Source: Auanema rhodensis (lineage: Eukaryota > Nematoda > Chromadorea > Rhabditida > Rhabditidae). Taken from it: DNA of 64,000 nt. Position 1 is the first letter of the stretch. Each line of letters opens with the position of its first letter. This document shows, one piece after another, positions 40,301 to 52,867 of this stretch. The notes beneath the pieces were generated by a model. It saw only the letters and a list, made by a program, of their open reading frames with translations, searched no databases and was not told the origin of the DNA. Location: contig CAXKVF010000077.1 in assembly GCA_964057225.1 (NCBI GenBank), positions 1 to 64,000 of the forward strand. Direction: 5' to 3'. The position numbers and the translations under genes were made by a program.

Positions 40301-42592
40301 TCACGTGTACATTTAATTAGCATAAATTAAAGTTCACGTAAATTTCAAAGTCATGGTTACCATGCACCAATATCAATAAAAATTTGTTTTTAGACTAATA
40401 TGGACATGGGGAATCTAATTTTGAAAACCGCATCTCTTTATCTTTCACGTGAAGCGAGTTACATACCAAGTGCACATCACGTGTACATTTAATTAGCATA
40501 AATTAAAGTTCACGTAAATTTCAAAGTCATGGTTACCATGCACCAATATCAATAAAAATTTGTTTTTAGACTAATATGGACATGGGGAATCTAATTTTGA
40601 AAACCGCATCTCTTTATCTTTCACGTGAAGCGAGTTACATACCAAGTGCACATCACGTGTACATTTAATTAGCATAAATTAAAGTTCACGTAAATTTCAA
40701 AGTCATGGTTACCATGCACCAATATCAATAAAAATTTGTTTTTAGACTAATATGGACATGGGGAATCTAATTTTGAAAACCGCATCTCTTTATCTTTCAC
40801 GTGAAGCGAGTTACATACCAAGTGCACATCACGTGTACATTTAATTAGCATAAATTAAAGTTCACGTAAATTTCAAAGTCATGGTTACCATGCACCAATA
40901 TCAATAAAAATTTGTTTTTAGACTAATATGGACATGGGGAATCTAATTTTGAAAACCGCATCTCTTTATCTTTCACGTGAAGCGAGTTACATACCAAGTG
41001 CACATCACGTGTACATTTAATTAGCATAAATTAAAGTTCACGTAAATTTCAAAGTCATGGTTACCATGAACCAATATCAATAAAAATTTGTTTTTAGACT
41101 AATATGGACATGGGGAATCTAATTTTGAAAACCGTATCTCTTTATCTTTCACGTGAAGCGAGTTACATACCAAGTGCACATCACGTGTACATTTAATTAG
41201 CATAAATTAAAGTTCACGTAAATTTCAAAGTCATGGTTACCATGCACCAATATCAATAAAAATTTGTTTTTAGACTAATATGGACATGGGGAATCTAATT
41301 TTGAAAACCGTATCTCTTTATCTTTCACGTGAAGCGAGTTACATACCAAGTGCACATCACGTGTACATTTAATTAGCATAAATTAAAGTTCACGTAAATT
41401 TCAAAGTCATGGTTACCATGAACCAATATCAATAAAAATTTGTTTTTAGACTAATATGGACATGGGGAATCTAATTTTGAAAACCGTATCTCTTTATCTT
41501 TCACGTGAAGCGAGTTACATACCAAGTGCACATCACGTGTACATTTAATTAGCATAAATTAAAGTTCACGTAAATTTCAAAGTCATGGTTACCATGCACC
41601 AATATCAATAAAAATTTGTTTTTAGACTAATATGGACATGGGGAATCTAATTTTGAAAACCGCATCTCTTTATCTTTCACGTGAAGCGAGTTACATACCA
41701 AGTGCACATCACGTGTACATTTAATTAGCATAAATTAAAGTTCACGTAAATTTCAAAGTCATGGTTACCATGCACCAATATCAATAAAAATTTGTTTTTA
41801 GACTAATATGGACATGGGGAATCTAATTTTGAAAACCGCATCTCTTTATCTTTCACGTGAAGCGAGTTACATACCAAGTGCACATCACGTGTACATTTAA
41901 TTAGCATAAATTAAAGTTCACGTAAATTTCAAAGTCATGGTTACCATGAACCAATATCAATAAAAATTTGTTTTTAGACTAATATGGACATGGGGAATCT
42001 AATTTTGAAAACCGCATCTCTTTATCTTTCACGTGAAGCGAGTTACATACCAAGTGCACATCACGTGTACATTTAATTAGCATAAATTAAAGTTCACGTA
42101 AATTTCAAAGTCATGGTTACCATGAACCAATATCAATAAAAATTTGTTTTTAGACTAATATGGACATGGGGAATCTAATTTTGAAAACCGCATCTCTTTA
42201 TCTTTCACGTGAAGCGAGTTACATACCAAGTGCACATCACGTGTACATTTAATTAGCATAAATTAAAGTTCACGTAAATTTCAAAGTCATGGTTACCATG
42301 AACCAATATCAATAAAAATTTGTTTTTAGACTAATATGGACATGGGGAATCTAATTTTGAAAACCGCATCTCTTTATCTTTCACGTGAAGCGAGTTACAT
42401 ACCAAGTGCACATCACGTGTACATTTAATTAGCATAAATTAAAGTTCACGTAAATTTCAAAGTCATGGTTACCATGCACCAATATCAATAAAAATTTGTT
42501 TTTAGACTAATATGGACATGGGGAATCTAATTTTGAAAACTGCATCTCTTTATCTTTCACGTGAAGCGAGTTACATACCAAGTGCACATCAC
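31329..42592 (+). repeat. Duplication of about 32 monomers (5632 bp)
   Basis: Copy 1 is about 31329-36960 and copy 2 starts at 36961. Paired adjacent GACTGATAT monomers (31329 and 31505; 36961 and 37137) and the AACCTCATC monomer (about 34088 and 39720) are offset by 5632 bp. Three successive CCGTATC monomers (35851, 36027, 36203) recur at 41131, 41307 and 41483, an offset of 5280 bp, so copy 2 has lost two monomers in between. Some monomers near 37.4-37.6 kb (ATCTCTCACG, AAAATTCG) match 42.7-42.9 kb instead, which shows later reshuffling. Confidence 0.7.
32033..33616 (+). repeat. 3-monomer HOR (528 bp), three copies
   Basis: The order GACTGATAT/CCGTATC/AACC, then CACC, then AACC repeats three times (32033, 32561, 33089). 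The same trimer appears twice within the duplicated copy (from 38193 and 38721). This is the shortest HOR in the window. Copies look identical except at the edges, so amplification is probably recent. Confidence 0.8.
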
Positions 42593-43824
42593 GTGTACAT
42601 TTAATTAGCATAAATTAAAGTTCACGTAAATTTCAAAGTCATGGTTACCATGCACCAATATCAATAAAAATTTGTTTTTAGACTAATATGGACATGGGGA
42701 ATCTAATTTTGAAAACCGCATCTCTTTATCTCTCACGTGAAGCGAGTTACATACCAAGTGCACATCACGTGTACATTTAATTAGCATAAATTAAAGTTCA
42801 CGTAAATTTCAAAGTCATGGTTACCATGAACCAATATCAATAAAAATTCGTTTTTAGACTAATATGGACATGGGGAATCTAATTTTAAAAACCGCATCTC
42901 TTTATCTTTCACGTGAAGCGAGTTACATACCAAGTGCACATCACGTGTACATTTAATTAGCATAAATTAAAGTTCACGTAAATTTCAAAGTCATGGTTAC
43001 CATGAAGCAATATCAATAAAAATTTGTTTTTAGACTAATATGGACATGGGGAATCTAATTTTGAAAACCGCATCTCTTTATCTTTCACGTGAAGCGAGTT
43101 ACATACCAAGTGCACATCACGTGTACATTTAATTAGCATAAATTAAAGTTCACGTAAATTTCAAAGTCATGGTTACCATGAACCAATATCAATAAAAATT
43201 TGTTTTTAGACTAATATGGACATGGGGAATCTAATTTTGAAAACCGCATCTCTTTATCTTTCACGTGAAGCGAGTTACATACCAAGTGCACATCACGTGT
43301 ACATTTAATTAGCATAAATTAAAGTTCACGTAAATTTCAAAGTCATGGTTACCATCCACCAATATCAATAAAATATTGTTTTTAGACTAATATGGACATG
43401 GGGAATCTAATTTTGAAAACCGCATCTCTTTATCTTTCACGTGAAGCGAGTTACATACCAAGTGCACATCACGTGTACATTTAATTAGCATAAATTAAAG
43501 TTCACGTAAATTTCAAAGTCATGGTTACCATGCACCAATATCAATAAAAATTTGTTTTTAGACTAATATGGACATGGCGAATCTAATTTTGAAAACCGCA
43601 TCTCTTCATCTTTCACGTGAAGCGAGTTACATACCAAGTGCACATCAAGTGTACATTTAATTAGCATAAATTGAAATTCACGTAAATTTCAAAGTCATGG
43701 TTACCATGCACCAATATCAATAAAAATTTGTTTTTAGACTAATATGGACATGGGGAATCTAATTTTGAAAACCGCATCTCTTTATCTTTCACGTGAAGCG
43801 AGTTACATACCAAGTGCACATCAC
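42593..43824 (+). repeat. Rare-variant monomers repeated from 36.4-37.7 kb in changed order
   Basis: An ATCTCTCACG monomer (42593) and an AAAATTCG/TTTTAAAAACC monomer match 37.3-37.7 kb at 5280 bp. A CATCCACC/AAATATTG monomer (43297), a TCTTCATC/CATCAAGTG monomer and a TTGAAATTC monomer (43649) match 36433-36960 at 6864 bp. The two groups occur in opposite order at the two loci. One private change, CATGGCGAATC, is seen near 43575. Confidence 0.75.
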
Positions 43825-44469
43825 GTGTACATTTAATTAGCATAAATTAAAGTTCACGTAAATTTCAAAGTCATGGTTACCATGAACCAATATCAATAAA
43901 AATTTGTTTTTAGACTAATATGGACATGGGGAATCTAATTTTGAAAACCGCATCTCTTTATCTTTCACGTGAAGCGAGTTACATACCAAGTGCACATCAC
44001 GTGTACATTTAATTAGCATAAATTAAAGTTCACGTAAATTTCAAAGTCATGGTTACCATGCACCAATATCAATAAAAATTTGTTTTTAGACTAATATGGA
44101 CATGGGGAATCTAATTTTGAAAACCGCATCTCTTTATCTTTCACGTGAAGCGAGTTACATACCAAGTGCACATCACGTGTACATTTAATTAGCATAAATT
44201 AAAGTTCACGTAAATTTCAAAGTCATGGTTACCATGAAGCAATATCAATAAAAATTTGTTTTTAGACTAATATGGACATGGGGAATCTAATTTTGAAAAC
44301 CGCATCTCTTTATCTCTCACGTGAAGCGAGTTACATACCAAGTGCACATCACGTGTACATTTAATTAGCATAAATTAAAGTTCACGTAAATTTCAAAGTC
44401 ATGGTTACCATGAACCAATATCAATAAAAATTTGTTTTTAGACTAATATGGACATGGGGAATCTAATTT

Positions 44470-44471
44470 TA
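44470..44471. other. Orientation junction 1 (direct to inverted, first copy)
   Basis: Forward sequence stops at p118 (CTAATTTT). After one extra A it continues as the reverse complement starting at p160 (ATGTAACTCG). No microhomology is visible beyond the single unmatched base. The identical join occurs at 49554/49555. Confidence 0.9.
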
Positions 44472-47430
44472 ATGTAACTCGCTTCACGTGAAAGATAAAG
44501 AGATGCGGTTTTCAAAATTAGATTGCCCATGTCCATATTAGTCTAAAAACAAATTGTTATTGATATTGGTTCATGGTAACCATGACTTTGAAATTTACGT
44601 GAACTTTAATTTATGCTAATTAAATGTACACGTGATGTGCACTTGGTATGTAACTCGCTTCACGTGAAAGATAAAGAGATACGGTTTTCAAAATTAGATT
44701 CCCCATGTCCATATTAGTCTAAAAACAAATTTTTATTGATATTGGTGCATGGTAACCGTGACTTTGAAATTTACGTGAACTTTAATTTATGCTAATTAAA
44801 TGTACACGTGATGTGCACTTGGTATGTAACTCGCTTCACGTGAAAGATAAAGAGATGCGGTTTTCAAAATCAGATTGCCCATGTCCATATTAGTCTAAAA
44901 ACAAATTTTAATTGATATTGGTTCATGGTAACCATGACTTTGAAATTTACGTGAACTTTAATTTATGCTAATTAAATGTACACGTGATGTGCACTTGGTA
45001 TGTAACTCGCTTCACGTGAAAGATAAAGAGATGCGGTTTTCAAAATTAGATTCCCCATGTCCATATTAGTCTAAAAACAAATTTTTATTGATATTGGTGC
45101 ATGGTAACCATGACTTTGAAATTTACGTGAACTTTAATTTATGCTAATTAAATGTACACGTGATGTGCACTTGGTATGTAACTCGCTTCACGTGAAAGAT
45201 AAAGAGATGCGGTTTTCAAAATTAGATTCCCCATGTCCATATTAGTCTAAAAACGAATTTTTATTGATATTGGTGCATGGTAACCACGACTTTGAAATTT
45301 ACGTGAACTTTAATTTATGCTAATTAAATGTACACGTGATGTGCACTTGGTATGTAACTCGCTTCACGTGAAAGATAAAGAGATGCGGTTTTCAAAATTA
45401 GATTCCCCATGTCCATATTAGTCTAAAAACAAATTTTTATTGATATTGGTTCATGGTAACCATGGCTTTGAAATTTACGTGAACTTTAATTTATGCTAAT
45501 TAAATGTACACGTGATGTGCACTTGGTATGTAACTCGCTTCACGTGAAAGATAAAGAGATGCGGTTTTCAAAATTAGATTCCCCATGTCCATATTAGTCT
45601 AAAAACAAATTTTTATTGATATTGGTGCATGGTAACCATGACTTTGAAATTTACGTGAACTTTAATTTATGCTAATTAAATGTACACGTGATGTGCACTT
45701 GGTATGTAACTCGCTTCACGTGAAAGATAAAGAGATGCGGTTTTCAAAATTAGATTCCCCATGTCCATATTAGTCTAAAAACAAATTTTTATTGATATTG
45801 GTGCATGGTAACCATGACTTTGAAATTTACGTGAACTTTAATTTATGCTAATTAAATGTACACGTGATGTGCACTTGGTATGTAACTCGCTTCACGTGAA
45901 AGATGAAGAGATGCGGTTTTCAAAATTAGATTCCCCATGTCCATATTAGTCTAAAAACAAATTTTTATTGATATTGGTGCATGGTAACCATGACTTTGAA
46001 ATTTACGTGAACTTTAATTTATGCTAATTAAATGTACACTTGATGTGCACTTGGTATGTAACTCGCTTCACGTGAAAGATAAAGAGATGCGGTTTTCAAA
46101 ATTAGATTCCCCATGTCCATATTAGTCTAAAAACAAATTTTTATTGATATTGGTGCATGGTAACCATGACTTTGAAATTTACGTGAACTTTAATTTATGC
46201 TAATTAAATGTACACGTGATGTGCACTTGGTATGTAACTCGCTTCACGTGAAAGATAAAGAGATGCGGTTTTCAAAATTAGATTCCCCATGTCCATATTA
46301 GTCTAAAAACAAATTTTTATTGATATTGGTTCATGGTAACCATGACTTTGAAATTTACGTGAACTTTAATTTATGCTAATTAAATGTACACGTGATGTGC
46401 ACTTGGTATGTAACTCGCTTCACGTGAAAGATAAAGAGATGCGGTTTTCAAAATTAGATTCCCCATTTCCATATTAGTCTAAAAACAAATTTTTATTGAT
46501 ATTGCTTCATGGTAACCATGACTTTGAAATTTACGTGAACTTTAATTTATGCTAATTAAATGTACACGTGATGTGCACTTGGTATGTAACTCGCTTCACG
46601 TGAAAGATAAAGAGATGCGGTTTTCAAAATTAGATTCCCCATGTCCATATTAGTCTAAAAACAAATTTTTATTGATATTGGTTCATGGTAACCATGACTT
46701 TGAAATTTACGTGAACTTTAATTTATGCTAATTAAATGTACACGTGATGTGCACTTGGTATGTAACTCGCTTCACGTGAAAGATAAAGAGATGCGGTTTT
46801 CAAAATTAGATTCCCCATTTCCATATTAGTCTAAAAACAAATTTTTATTGATATTGCTTCATGGTAACCATGACTTTGAAATTTACGTGAACTTTAATTT
46901 ATGCTAATTAAATGTACACGTGATGTGGACTTGGTATGTAACTCGCTTCACGTGAAAGATAAAGAGATGCGGTTTTCAAAATTAGATTCCCCATGTCCAT
47001 ATTAGTCTAAAAACAAATTTTTATTGATATTGGTGTATGGTAACCATGACTTTGAAATTTACGTGAACTTTAATTTATGCTAATTAAATGTACACGTGAT
47101 GTGGACTTGGTATGTAACTCGCTTCACGTGAAAGATAAAGAGATGCGGTTTTCAAAATTAGATTCCCCATGTCCATATTAGTCTAAAAACAAATTTTTAT
47201 TGATATTGGTGTATGGTAACCATGACTTTGAAATTTACGTGAACTTTAATTTATGCTAATTAAATGTACACGTGATGTGCACTTGGTATGTAACTCGCTT
47301 CACGTGAAAGATGAAGAGATGCGGTTTTCAAAATTAGATTTCCCATGTCCATATTAGTCTAAAAACAAATTTTTATTGATATTGGTGCATGGTAACCATG
47401 ACTTTGAAATTTACGTGAACTTTAATTTAT
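44471..47430 (-). repeat. Inverted block A of the same satellite
   Basis: The same 176-bp monomer runs in the opposite orientation: a 161-bp partial, 15 complete monomers (44632-47271) and a 159-bp partial. Successive GTACAC marks at 44626 and 47266 lie exactly 15 x 176 bp apart. Early monomers carry diagnostic variants seen again in inverted block B. Examples are a GCCC/AAATTGTTA monomer first, then a CCGTGAC monomer, then one with CAGATTGCCC and AAATTTTAATTG. Late monomers carry CCCCATTTCC with TTGCTTCAT, GATGTGGAC and GGTGTATGG, whose complements I did not find in any direct block. Confidence 0.96.
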
Positions 47431-47431
47431 G
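47430..47431. other. Orientation junction 2 (inverted to direct, first copy)
   Basis: The inverted strand runs to p18 (TTTAATTTAT) and joins forward p107 (GAATCTAATT). One G could come from either side, so there is a 1-bp microhomology. The identical join occurs at 52866/52867. Confidence 0.9.
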
Positions 47432-49554
47432 AATCTAATTTTGAAAACCGCATCTCTTTATCTTTCACGTGAAGCGAGTTACACACCAAGTGCACATCAC
47501 GTGTACATTTAATTAGCATAAATTAAAGTTCACGTAAATTTCAAAGTCATGGTTACCATGAAGCAATATCAATAAAAATTTGTTTTTAGACTAATATGGA
47601 CATGGGGAATCTAATTTTGAAAACCGCATCTCTTTATCTTTCACGTGAAGCGAGTTACATACCAAGTGCACATCACGTGTACATTTAATTAGCATAAATT
47701 AAAGTTCACGTAAATTTCAAAGTCATGGTTACCATGAAGCAATATCAATAAAAATTTGTTTTTAGACTAATATGGACATGGGGAATCTAATTTTGAAAAC
47801 CGCATCTCTTTATCTTTCACGTGAAGCGAGTTACATACCAAGTGCACATCACGTGTACATTTAATTAGCATAAATTAAAGTTCACGTAAATTTCAAAGTC
47901 ATGGTTACCATGAACCAATATCAATAAAAATTTGTTTTTAGACTAATATGGACATGGGGAATCTAATTTTGAAAACCGCATCTCTTTATCTTTCACGTGA
48001 AGCGAGTTACATACCAAGTGCACATCACGTGTACATTTAATTAGCATAAATTAAAGTTCACGTAAATTTCAAAGTCATGGTTACCATGCACCAATATCAA
48101 TAAAAATTTGTTTTTAGACTAATATGGACATGGGGAATCTAATTTTGAAAACCGCATCTCTTTATCTTTCACGTGAAGCGAGTTACATACCAAGTGCACA
48201 TCACGTGTACATTTAATTAACATAAATTAAAGTTCACGTAAATTTCAAAGCCATGGTTACCATGAACCAATATCAATAAAAATTTGTTTTTAGACTAATA
48301 TGGACATGGGGAATCTAATTTTGAAAACCGCATCTCTTTATCTTTCACGTGAAGCGAGTTACATACCAAGTGCACATCACGTGTACATTTAATTAGCATA
48401 AATTAAAGTTCACGTAAATTTCAAAGTCGTGGTTACCATGCACCAATATCAATAAAAATTTGTTTTTAGACTAATATGGACATGGGGAATCTAATTTTGA
48501 AAACCGCATCTCTTTATCTTTCACGTGAAGCGAGTTACATACCAAGTGCACATCACGTGTACATTTAATTAGCATAAATTAAAGTTCACGTAAATTTCAA
48601 AGTCATGGTTACCATGCACCAATATCAATAAAAATTTGTTTTTAGACTAATATGGACATGGGGAATCTAATTTTGAAAACCGCATCTCTTTATCTTTCAC
48701 GTGAAGCGAGTTACATACCAAGTGCACATCACGTGTACATTTAATTAGCATAAATTAAAGTTCACGTAAATTTCAAAGTCATGGTTACCATGAACCAATA
48801 TCAATTAAAATTTGTTTTTAGACTAATATGGACATGGGGAATCTAATTTTGAAAACCGCATCTCTTTATCTTTCACGTGAAGCGAGTTACATACCAAGTG
48901 CACATCACGTGTACATTTAATTAGCATAAATTAAAGTTCACGTAAATTTCAAAGTCATGGTTACCATGAACCAATATCAATTAAAATTTGTTTTTAGACT
49001 AATATGGACATGGGGAATCTAATTTTGAAAACCGCATCTCTTTATCTTTCACGTGAAGCGAGTTACATACCAAGTGCACATCACGTGTACATTTAATTAG
49101 CATAAATTAAAGTTCACGTAAATTTCAAAGTCATGGTTACCATGCACCAATATCAATAAAAATTTGTTTTTAGACTAATATGGACATGGGGAATCTAATT
49201 TTGAAAACCGCATCTCTTTATCTTTCACGTGAAGCGAGTTACATACCAAGTGCACATCACGTGTACATTTAATTAGCATAAATTAAAGTTCACGTAAATT
49301 TCAAAGTCATGGTTACCATGAAGCAATATCAATAAAAATTTGTTTTTAGACTAATATGGACATGGGGAATCTAATTTTGAAAACCGCATCTCTTTATCTC
49401 TCACGTGAAGCGAGTTACATACCAAGTGCACATCACGTGTACATTTAATTAGCATAAATTAAAGTTCACGTAAATTTCAAAGTCATGGTTACCATGAACC
49501 AATATCAATAAAAATTTGTTTTTAGACTAATATGGACATGGGGAATCTAATTTT
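47431..49554 (+). repeat. Direct block B of the satellite between two inverted blocks
   Basis: Forward orientation returns with a 70-bp partial monomer (p107-p176), 11 complete monomers (47501-49436) and a 118-bp partial. The first monomers (AGCCATGG near 48250, GTCGTGG near 48426, CAATTAAAATTTG at 48802) match the start of direct block C at an offset of 5436 bp. The last monomers match the end of direct block A at an offset of 5084 bp. The block is therefore the middle of a tandem duplication. Confidence 0.95.
48733..48908 (+). repeat. Hybrid monomer marking the tandem-duplication breakpoint
   Basis: The left half has AACC and CAATTAAAATTTG, as in monomer 54169-54344. The right half lacks that monomer's GGGCAATCTGATTTT and instead has the standard sequence, as in monomer 43825-44000. 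The next monomer (48909-49084) repeats the hybrid, and then the order continues as after 44000. This fits an unequal crossover between those two monomers, followed by a one-monomer duplication. Confidence 0.65.
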
Positions 49555-49555
49555 A
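49554..49555. other. Orientation junction 1 (direct to inverted, second copy)
   Basis: Same bases as at 44470/44471: p118 forward, one extra A, then p160 reversed. The shared extra base shows that both junctions descend from one event. Confidence 0.9.
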
Positions 49556-52500
49556 ATGTAACTCGCTTCACGTGAAAGATAAAGAGATGCGGTTTTCAAA
49601 ATTAGATTGCCCATGTCCATATTAGTCTAAAAACAAATTGTTATTGATATTGGTTCATGGTAACCATGACTTTGAAATTTACGTGAACTTTAATTTATGC
49701 TAATTAAATGTACACGTGATGTGCACTTGGTATGTAACTCGCTTCACGTGAAAGATAAAGAGATACGGTTTTCAAAATTAGATTCCCCATGTCCATATTA
49801 GTCTAAAAACAAATTTTTATTGATATTGGTGCATGGTAACCGTGACTTTGAAATTTACGTGAACTTTAATTTATGCTAATTAAATGTACACGTGATGTGC
49901 ACTTGGTATGTAACTCGCTTCACGTGAAAGATAAAGAGATGCGGTTTTCAAAATCAGATTGCCCATGTCCATATTAGTCTAAAAACAAATTTTAATTGAT
50001 ATTGGTTCATGGTAACCATGACTTTGAAATTTACGTGAACTTTAATTTATGCTAATTAAATGTACACGTGATGTGCACTTGGTATGTAACTCGCTTCACG
50101 TGAAAGATAAAGAGATGCGGTTTTCAAAATTAGATTCCCCATGTCCATATTAGTCTAAAAACAAATTTTTATTGATATTGGTGCATGGTAACCATGACTT
50201 TGAAATTTACGTGAACTTTAATTTATGCTAATTAAATGTACACGTGATGTGCACTTGGTATGTAACTCGCTTCACGTGAAAGATAAAGAGATGCGGTTTT
50301 CAAAATTAGATTCCCCATGTCCATATTAGTCTAAAAACGAATTTTTATTGATATTGGTGCATGGTAACCACGACTTTGAAATTTACGTGAACTTTAATTT
50401 ATGCTAATTAAATGTACACGTGATGTGCACTTGGTATGTAACTCGCTTCACGTGAAAGATAAAGAGATGCGGTTTTCAAAATTAGATTCCCCATGTCCAT
50501 ATTAGTCTAAAAACAAATTTTTATTGATATTGGTTCATGGTAACCATGGCTTTGAAATTTACGTGAACTTTAATTTATGCTAATTAAATGTACACGTGAT
50601 GTGCACTTGGTATGTAACTCGCTTCACGTGAAAGATAAAGAGATGCGGTTTTCAAAATTAGATTCCCCATGTCCATATTAGTCTAAAAACAAATTTTTAT
50701 TGATATTGGTGCATGGTAACCATGACTTTGAAATTTACGTGAACTTTAATTTATGCTAATTAAATGTACACGTGATGTGCACTTGGTATGTAACTCGCTT
50801 CACGTGAAAGATGAAGAGATGCGGTTTTCAAAATTAGATTTCCCATGTCCATATTAGTCTAAAAACAAATTTTTATTGATATTGGTGCATGGTAACCATG
50901 ACTTTGAAATTTACGTGAACTTTAATTTATGCTAATTAAATGTACACGTGATGTGCACTTGGTATGTAACTCGCTTCACGTGAAAGATAAAGAGATGCGG
51001 TTTTCAAAATTAGATTCCCCATGTCCATATTAGTCTAAAAACAAATTTTTATTGATATTGGTGCATGGTAACCATGACTTTGAAATTTACGTGAACTTTA
51101 ATTTATGCTAATTAAATGTACACGTGATGTGCACTTGGTATGTAACTCGCTTCACGTGAAAGATGAAGAGATGCGGTTTTCAAAATTAGATTCCCCATGT
51201 CCATATTAGTCTAAAAACAAATTTTTATTGATATTGGTTCATGGTAACCATGACTTTGAAATTTACGTGAACTTTAATTTATGCTAATTAAATGTACACG
51301 TGATGTGCACTTGGTATGTAACTCGCTTCACGTGAAAGATAAAGAGATGCGGTTTTCAAAATTAGATTCCCCATGTCCATATTAGTCTAAAAACAAATTT
51401 TTATTGATATTGGTGCATGGTAACCATGACTTTGAAATTTACGTGAACTTTAATTTATGCTAATTAAATGTACACTTGATGTGCACTTGGTATGTAACTC
51501 GCTTCACGTGAAAGATAAAGAGATGCGGTTTTCAAAATTAGATTCCCCATGTCCATATTAGTCTAAAAACAAATTTTTATTGATATTGGTGCATGGTAAC
51601 CATGACTTTGAAATTTACGTGAACTTTAATTTATGCTAATTAAATGTACACGTGATGTGCACTTGGTATGTAACTCGCTTCACGTGAAAGATAAAGAGAT
51701 GCGGTTTTCAAAATTAGATTCCCCATGTCCATATTAGTCTAAAAACAAATTTTTATTGATATTGGTTCATGGTAACCATGACTTTGAAATTTACGTGAAC
51801 TTTAATTTATGCTAATTAAATGTACACGTGATGTGCACTTGGTATGTAACTCGCTTCACGTGAAAGATAAAGAGATGCGGTTTTCAAAATTAGATTCCCC
51901 ATTTCCATATTAGTCTAAAAACAAATTTTTATTGATATTGCTTCATGGTAACCATGACTTTGAAATTTACGTGAACTTTAATTTATGCTAATTAAATGTA
52001 CACGTGATGTGCACTTGGTATGTAACTCGCTTCACGTGAAAGATAAAGAGATGCGGTTTTCAAAATTAGATTCCCCATGTCCATATTAGTCTAAAAACAA
52101 ATTTTTATTGATATTGGTTCATGGTAACCATGACTTTGAAATTTACGTGAACTTTAATTTATGCTAATTAAATGTACACGTGATGTGCACTTGGTATGTA
52201 ACTCGCTTCACGTGAAAGATAAAGAGATGCGGTTTTCAAAATTAGATTCCCCATTTCCATATTAGTCTAAAAACAAATTTTTATTGATATTGCTTCATGG
52301 TAACCATGACTTTGAAATTTACGTGAACTTTAATTTATGCTAATTAAATGTACACGTGATGTGGACTTGGTATGTAACTCGCTTCACGTGAAAGATAAAG
52401 AGATGCGGTTTTCAAAATTAGATTCCCCATGTCCATATTAGTCTAAAAACAAATTTTTATTGATATTGGTGTATGGTAACCATGACTTTGAAATTTACGT

Positions 52501-52866
52501 GAACTTTAATTTATGCTAATTAAATGTACACGTGATGTGGACTTGGTATGTAACTCGCTTCACGTGAAAGATAAAGAGATGCGGTTTTCAAAATTAGATT
52601 CCCCATGTCCATATTAGTCTAAAAACAAATTTTTATTGATATTGGTGTATGGTAACCATGACTTTGAAATTTACGTGAACTTTAATTTATGCTAATTAAA
52701 TGTACACGTGATGTGCACTTGGTATGTAACTCGCTTCACGTGAAAGATGAAGAGATGCGGTTTTCAAAATTAGATTTCCCATGTCCATATTAGTCTAAAA
52801 ACAAATTTTTATTGATATTGGTGCATGGTAACCATGACTTTGAAATTTACGTGAACTTTAATTTAT
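49555..52866 (-). repeat. Inverted block B of the satellite, a longer copy of inverted block A
   Basis: A 161-bp partial, 17 complete inverted monomers (49716-52707) and a 159-bp partial. The order of marker variants is that of inverted block A for the first seven and the last nine units. The block is 3312 bp against 2960 bp, a difference of exactly two monomers. The extra material lies around 50772-51475, where monomers with AGATGAAGAG occur twice instead of once. Both end junctions are identical in sequence to those of inverted block A. Confidence 0.95.
49556..50771 (-). repeat. Left arm of a long inverted repeat (partner 53465-54680)
   Basis: Seven inverted monomers mirror seven direct monomers about a fixed axis near 52118 (paired positions sum to 104236). 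Paired markers are AAATTGTTAT 49635 with 54592, CCGTGAC 49840 with GTCACGG 54390, and CCATGGC 50544 with GCCATGG 53686. One mismatch seen is CGAATTT near 50339, which lacks its partner. Symmetry stops at the eighth monomer. Confidence 0.75.
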
Positions 52867-52867
52867 G
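52866..52867. other. Orientation junction 2 (inverted to direct, second copy)
   Basis: Same join as at 47430/47431, with inverted p18 meeting direct p107 and one shared G. Confidence 0.9.

Larger units (their letters stand above)
1..44470 (+). repeat. Direct block A of the 176-bp satellite array
   Basis: Head-to-tail array of 252 complete monomers (1-44352) and a final 118-bp partial monomer. The monomer is taken to start at GTGTAC (base 1) and end at CATCAC (base 176). The start motif returns at 177, 353 and so on, and again at 44353, exactly 252 x 176 bp downstream, so no net insertion or deletion has accumulated. Monomers differ only by scattered substitutions. The commonest are at p61 (A/C), p63 (C/G) and p39 (T/A/C). 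Base composition of the first monomer is about 32% GC. There is no gene, mobile element or unique DNA inside. Length and organisation fit a eukaryotic centromeric or heterochromatic satellite, but the family is not one I recognise. Confidence 0.97.

Noticed and set aside
44471-52866. Orientation switches as assembly chimeras
   Set aside because: Not fully excluded. Against it, each junction occurs twice with identical bases while the two inverted blocks differ by two monomers and some substitutions, so they are not one contig piece placed twice. Spanning long reads would decide it.
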